In this document: piece after piece, positions 60,616-64,000 of the stretch
Numbering within the stretch: the stretch's first letter is position 1
Layout: each line of letters starts with the position of its first letter
DNA from: Posidonia oceanica
Taxonomy: Eukaryota; Streptophyta; Magnoliopsida; Alismatales; Posidoniaceae
Direction: 5' to 3'
DNA length: 64,000 nucleotides
Assembly (NCBI GenBank): GCA_037176725.1
Contig: JAZBRS010000013.1
Span: forward strand, 12,031,001-12,095,000
Program-made: the position numbers and the translations under genes
The notes under the pieces: model-generated
Database searches by the model: none
Seen by the model: only the letters and a program-made list of their open reading frames with translations
Told to the model about the DNA's origin: nothing

Positions 60616-60620
60616 CAAAC
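60616..60620. repeat. Target-site duplication, right copy (CAAAC)
   Basis: Directly follows the solo LTR end. Confidence 0.88.
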
Positions 60621-60916
60621 ATTCAAACATGGCAATGCTAAATCATACATCATATCAAAAGGCATGAGCATGGCATGTGATGGTGTTGTGTGCATGATTT
60701 GTGAAATGAAAACAATCAACAAATCAAAAAAGGCATGTATGTGTAAAGGCATGTGTGTGCGGTGATATGATATGTATGTATGAAAAGAGAACGAACATTC
60801 AATCACGACATCGCAAATAAGCCTAAGCAAAGTAACAAAGTGCTAGAGCAATGATGCAGTAAAGGAGAGACCACAAGATGAGCAAAAGGCGGAAGACACA
60901 AAGCCGGAGTCTAGTA
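60621..60916 (-). other. Leader of the degenerate element, PBS-proximal part
   Basis: Resembles 24300-24840 of element 1 (GGCATGTG motifs, then CCGGAGTCTAGTATCCCC beside the PBS). No gene. Confidence 0.7.
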
Positions 60917-60934
60917 TCCCCAGCGAAGTCGCCA
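60917..60934 (-). other. Primer-binding site, tRNA-Arg type
   Basis: Minus strand TGGCGACTTCGCTGGGGA, six bases from the LTR end at 60941. A second PBS-like copy (TGGCCACTCTGTCGGGGA) lies at 61120-61137 with the same six-base spacing to a second LTR-end copy at 61144. Confidence 0.8.
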
Positions 60935-61322
60935 CTTTACTGTAACCGTCTCTCGAGTACGACACAGGGGCCGCTGCCAAAGTTCGCAGACGCCTGGCCA
61001 AAGAGAAAGAAGGCCATAGTTAATGGTGTATCCAAGGATAGTTCAACTTGAGGAAAAAAAACACCAATAAAATGATAAGTGACGATAAAAAGAAAAAAAG
61101 AATGAGGTCAAGTCTGATTTCCCCGACAGAGTGGCCACTCTACTGTAACCGTCTCTCGAGTACGACGCGGGGGCCGTTGCCAAAGCTCGCAGATGCCCAG
61201 CCGAATAGAAAGAGGGCCTCAGTTAATGGTGTATCCAAGGAGAGCTCGACTCGAGGGGAAAAAACACCAATAAACGACGAAATCAGCGAATAATAAAGTA
61301 AACACTGCAAAAAGGGGAGTCG
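60917..61322. repeat. Direct duplication (203-bp period) of the LTR end plus PBS
   Basis: TCCCC...TGGCCAC/TCGCCAC + six bases + TGTAACCGTCTCTCGAGTAC occurs at 60917-60960 and again at 61120-61163. Downstream text such as GTTAATGGTGTATCCAAGGA is repeated too. The copies differ at many sites. Confidence 0.88.
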
Positions 61323-63522
61323 CCACCTACTCTAATTGAGAAAAGCCAGAAGACGAGGAAAATCGGAAGTAAATAAACAAAACAAAAGAAAACCGAAGTG
61401 GATCCATGCAAAACGGATGCGACACTAGGTCATTGCGGTCCAGAGATGGGTAAGGACTCCTGTTACACGCGGGGAAGGTATTAGGCACCCCCGATACGCC
61501 CGAGGAGCGGTCTTTTCTAACGTCATTCTGCTCATAGTGTGGCTCAATGTAGGCCGAAGGCCAATTTATGTATGCTTACTAGCAAAAAGAAAACATGCCA
61601 TGATAAATGCAAAACAAGTGGGAGGAAAAGCCTCAAATAAACATGCATAAATGTTAAATAAAACCAAGGAAGTAACTACATAGAACTAGAATATAAACAT
61701 GCATAAGGAAAACAAGTGCAAGAGGATAAGGCTCAAATAACATACATAAATATTAAATGAAACCATAGAAGTGACGATACAATGCTGGGATGTAAACACG
61801 CATGAGGGAAAGCAAATGCAAGGATGAGGAGGCCCTGTCCATGTCAGCAAAGGTCCCTGTTAAAAACGCGAGAGCTCTGCGTGAGAGCTATACGCGAGTG
61901 CTCGACACGAGAGGCCTTCGCATAATAGTCTTCTGGACTGTAAGATTCCAAAGCCCAAATGTAGGATTAACCCTATTCGATTCAATATGAATCCGATTGA
62001 ATGAAGTAGGGGGATTACCCAAGATGGTAGACATGCAATAATATGTAAAACACAGGCATAAAAAGGGTCAGAAAAGGGCTGGGAACTTTGCCCGAAATCG
62101 CAATCAAAAACGCGGGAGGTCCACGCGAGACCTCGGCGCGAGACCGGTCTGTTCAGACAGAGCTCCTTCATTGTCGAATTCCGGGCCCGATTCTAAATGG
62201 AATGCAATGAAACCAGTTGGGGAAGCAAGGTGGGGTACCAGGCTACCCAACTGAGGTGAGAGACCATGGTGGCACCGCCCGAATCGCCGCCCCCACCTCG
62301 GCAGTATTGCACCAGCAACTGCGCGTCTCTGCCCGCCATGGAGGCGGCTTGGAGGGCGCGGTCGGCCGTGGGCGCGCTGAGGAGGATAGAGGCGAGTGCG
62401 GGGGACATCCTAGAGGCTCAAAGCAGCGGGGCGAGGCGACTACGTGTGCGACAACGAGAGGCCGTGCACGAGCCATCTGCCCTCCACAAGAGGTGGCGAA
62501 AAAGCAAAAATGGCAATGCAGCTAGATAGGAATGTAAATGACGCTTAGGGAAACAAACACACAATGCAAGGAAAGTATTCTAAGCTAAATAGAGGCAAGT
62601 GGTTGCTTGAGATGCGCTGTGGGGGTGTCTTCTCCGTCGACGGTGCTGTTTCCAGCGTGCGGCTGGGTGGAGGCTGCAAGGCGGCTATGGAGGTTCTGGA
62701 GCAATGGGGAGTTGGGTCTCTCACTTACGGGCTCTAGAGGACACTCGGTGGGCGGCGATTCATACCGGGGAGACTCAATGGCTCAGGGGTGACCGGAGTT
62801 GGGTTTCACCACTCTCAGACGTGAGACGGAGGCGCTCGGGGCTCAGGGATGCTCTCTGAATGCAAGGGAGGCTAAGGGAAATATGGGGAAGCCAAGGGGG
62901 AGCCAACTGGAGGCCAAGAGCTAAGAAGCCGAGGCACTGCTGGGCGCAATGGGTTACTATTTTATAGGTGGCGAAATGAATGCTGGCCGTTGGCATGGAT
63001 CAGGGTTTGAATTGGGCGGGCGTGCTGCAAGTCAAAGATCGACGGATGGGAATGGTCGAAATGGAGGGTCGGATGTTCCAAGAATCCGAGGGCACAGACT
63101 CAGATGGGCAGAAGCCAATGGCGAGCGAGGAAAAGGTGGCTCAAGGTGACTAGACCGCCTGATTTCGCCACTAACACAGGACAAAACGCGAGAGCTCCAT
63201 GCAAGAGCTCGACGTGAGTGTCAGTTTGTCAATTTTCGCCACTGACACTGGACAAAACGCGAGAGCTCAACGTAAGAGTCATTCTGTTAGTTTGGCTGCC
63301 CTAGTTTCTGAGCCTGTTCCTCTAGTTCGTGGACCATCGGGGGCTATGATTTTATGGTATTTGTGGTGTTGGATGTATTGGACTATGCTTGGTGGAGTTT
63401 TGGTGGGTCTGGGCTGTTTAGGTCTAGGTTTGGGGCTAGGTGAAATGCTAGGGTCCACCTCGTTCGTGCACGCTTCCCAAAGCAAACAGCCATCACTTGA
63501 CTTCCAGATTTGGGTGTCTACA
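60941..63522 (-). repeat. LTR of a related family, 2582 bp
   Basis: TGTAACCGTC to GTGTCTACA on the plus strand; minus strand starts TGTAGACACC. It has a PBS on its left and a PPT on its right. It shares with the giant LTRs the core GGACTCCTGTTACACGCGGG and GGAAGGTATTAGGCACCCCC (about 61453-61490) but is otherwise different. Four dispersed AAAACGCGAGAGCTC repeats (61862, variant 62105, 63182, 63252) and a TATA box at 62957. A GC-rich block at 62260-62480 contains short open frames but no recognisable protein. Confidence 0.82.
62957..62967 (-). promoter_or_regulatory. TATA box of the 2.6-kb LTR
   Basis: Minus strand CTATAAAATAG in a GC-rich setting. Confidence 0.6.
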
Positions 63523-63539
63523 GATGCCCCTCCCTGAGC
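63523..63539 (-). other. Polypurine tract of a further minus-strand element
   Basis: Minus strand GCTCAGGGAGGGGCATC adjoining TGTAGACACC, identical to the element 1 PPT. Confidence 0.88.
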
Positions 63540-64000
63540 TAGGTCAAGTGTAGTGAGACCGTGGCTCAGGGTTGACAAGGACACCCTGCCTTGAGTCGGC
63601 AGGAGAAATGTTGCTGTCGACGTGAGTCACTTATTCGACGGATGCATCGAAAAGTCGTGACTCGTTGCCGCGATGCAAATGCGAATGTCGACACTAGAAT
63701 GCGGTGCCACTGCAGTACTATTATGCGGTGCTAATGCAGATGTGATGCCTACGCTAATGCTCATTGCACTGTACTTCACTGGGGGAAAAGCAGGCGAAGC
63801 ATGCATGTGATAGTGTGGCGAAAAATGCAATGCAAAAGGTCGCCGGGCAATACAGATTGGAAGGCCTGACGACGAAGTGCGCTGAGCGATGAGCTCTAGC
63901 GTCGGTGCCATTCACCGAGCAGTCTCAAGGTGAAGGCGATGCAAGCGTTGTAAGTAAGATGCAGTGGATGTGCATGCGATGGTGGGCACGTAATGCTAAA
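63540..64000 (-). other. Start of the 3' UTR of a further Ogre-type element
   Basis: Resembles 9150-9420 of element 1 (AGGTCAAG, GGCTCAGGGTTGACAAG, GTGAGTCACTTATTCG/GGCGGATGC, GTTGCCGCGATGCAAATGC). No gene; cut by the window edge. Confidence 0.75.

Larger units (their letters stand above)
47201..60940 (-). mobile_element. Degenerate non-autonomous Ogre-type element, minus strand, interrupted by a solo LTR
   Basis: From right to left: PBS (60934-60917), leader (60916-60621, then 54889-54188), gag remnant (54187-52254), and noncoding sequence with tandem arrays (52253-47201) like the 3' UTR of element 1. No PRO, RT, RNase H or INT is found. Its 3' end and 3' LTR are lost at the junction near 47200. 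The LTR at 60941-63522 would be its 5' LTR. Confidence 0.72.

Noticed and set aside
62217..62529. GC-rich overlapping ORFs in the 2.6-kb LTR
   Set aside because: Three overlapping frames on both strands with no recognisable motif; typical of GC-rich LTR sequence.

Overview
The window looks like nuclear heterochromatin of a flowering plant, made almost wholly of giant LTR retrotransposons of the Ty3/gypsy Tat/Ogre type nested in and beside one another. The evidence is LTRs of 5.7-6.2 kb, primer-binding sites of the TGGCGACTCTGCTGGGGA type (tRNA-Arg-like), GGGAGGGGCATC polypurine tracts, a Tat-style DNG protease, a second RNase H, plant-mobile-domain (PMD) genes, and long tandem repeats in the 3' untranslated regions. 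I see no intact host gene, rRNA, tRNA gene or CRISPR array. Species cannot be named from sequence alone.

Layout. 1-1406 is the end of one giant LTR. 1407-2942 is the gag region of a plus-strand element ("element 2"). This gag is cut at 2943 by a complete minus-strand element ("element 1", 2943-30567, TSD ATATG). Element 1 reads on the minus strand: 5' LTR 30567-24860, PBS, leader, gag, PRO, long linker, RT, RNase H, integrase, a PMD-family ORF, repeat-rich 3' UTR, PPT and 3' LTR 9132-2943. Its gag-pol is one uninterrupted frame broken by seven TAG and one TGA codons; the PMD ORF holds an eighth TAG. Element 2 resumes at 30573 with the gag C-terminus, two successive aspartic-protease domains, a G-patch-like segment and RT, which stops abruptly near 35030.

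35031-39227 holds, antisense to element 2, a broken multi-exon PMD (MAIN/MAIL-like) gene whose introns still have GT-AG borders. 39777-47200 contains a second, different spliced PMD gene and a roughly 1.5-kb LTR with PPT and TATA box, both present twice in head-to-head inverted arms of about 3.4-3.5 kb around a spacer of about 93 bp (43595-43687).

47201-60940 is a degenerate, apparently non-autonomous minus-strand Ogre relative. It has a long hairpin-bearing tandem array (48198-50610) and a gag remnant with three copies of a zinc-knuckle module but no capsid core. A solo giant LTR (54895-60615, TSD CAAAC) sits in its leader. 60941-63522 is a different LTR with a PBS on its left and a PPT on its right, as if shared by two tandem elements; 63540-64000 begins the 3' UTR of the next one.

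The inferred order is: element 2 first, then element 1 and the element ending at 1406 into its gag, with the solo LTR as a separate insertion. The stop codons are overwhelmingly TAG or CGA-type TGA, as expected from deamination of methylated CHG and CG sites. The most notable signals are the amber-only decay of element 1, a 16-unit difference in a 30-bp array that explains the length difference between its two LTRs, repeated capture of PMD genes, and 3' UTR arrays of short stem-loops.
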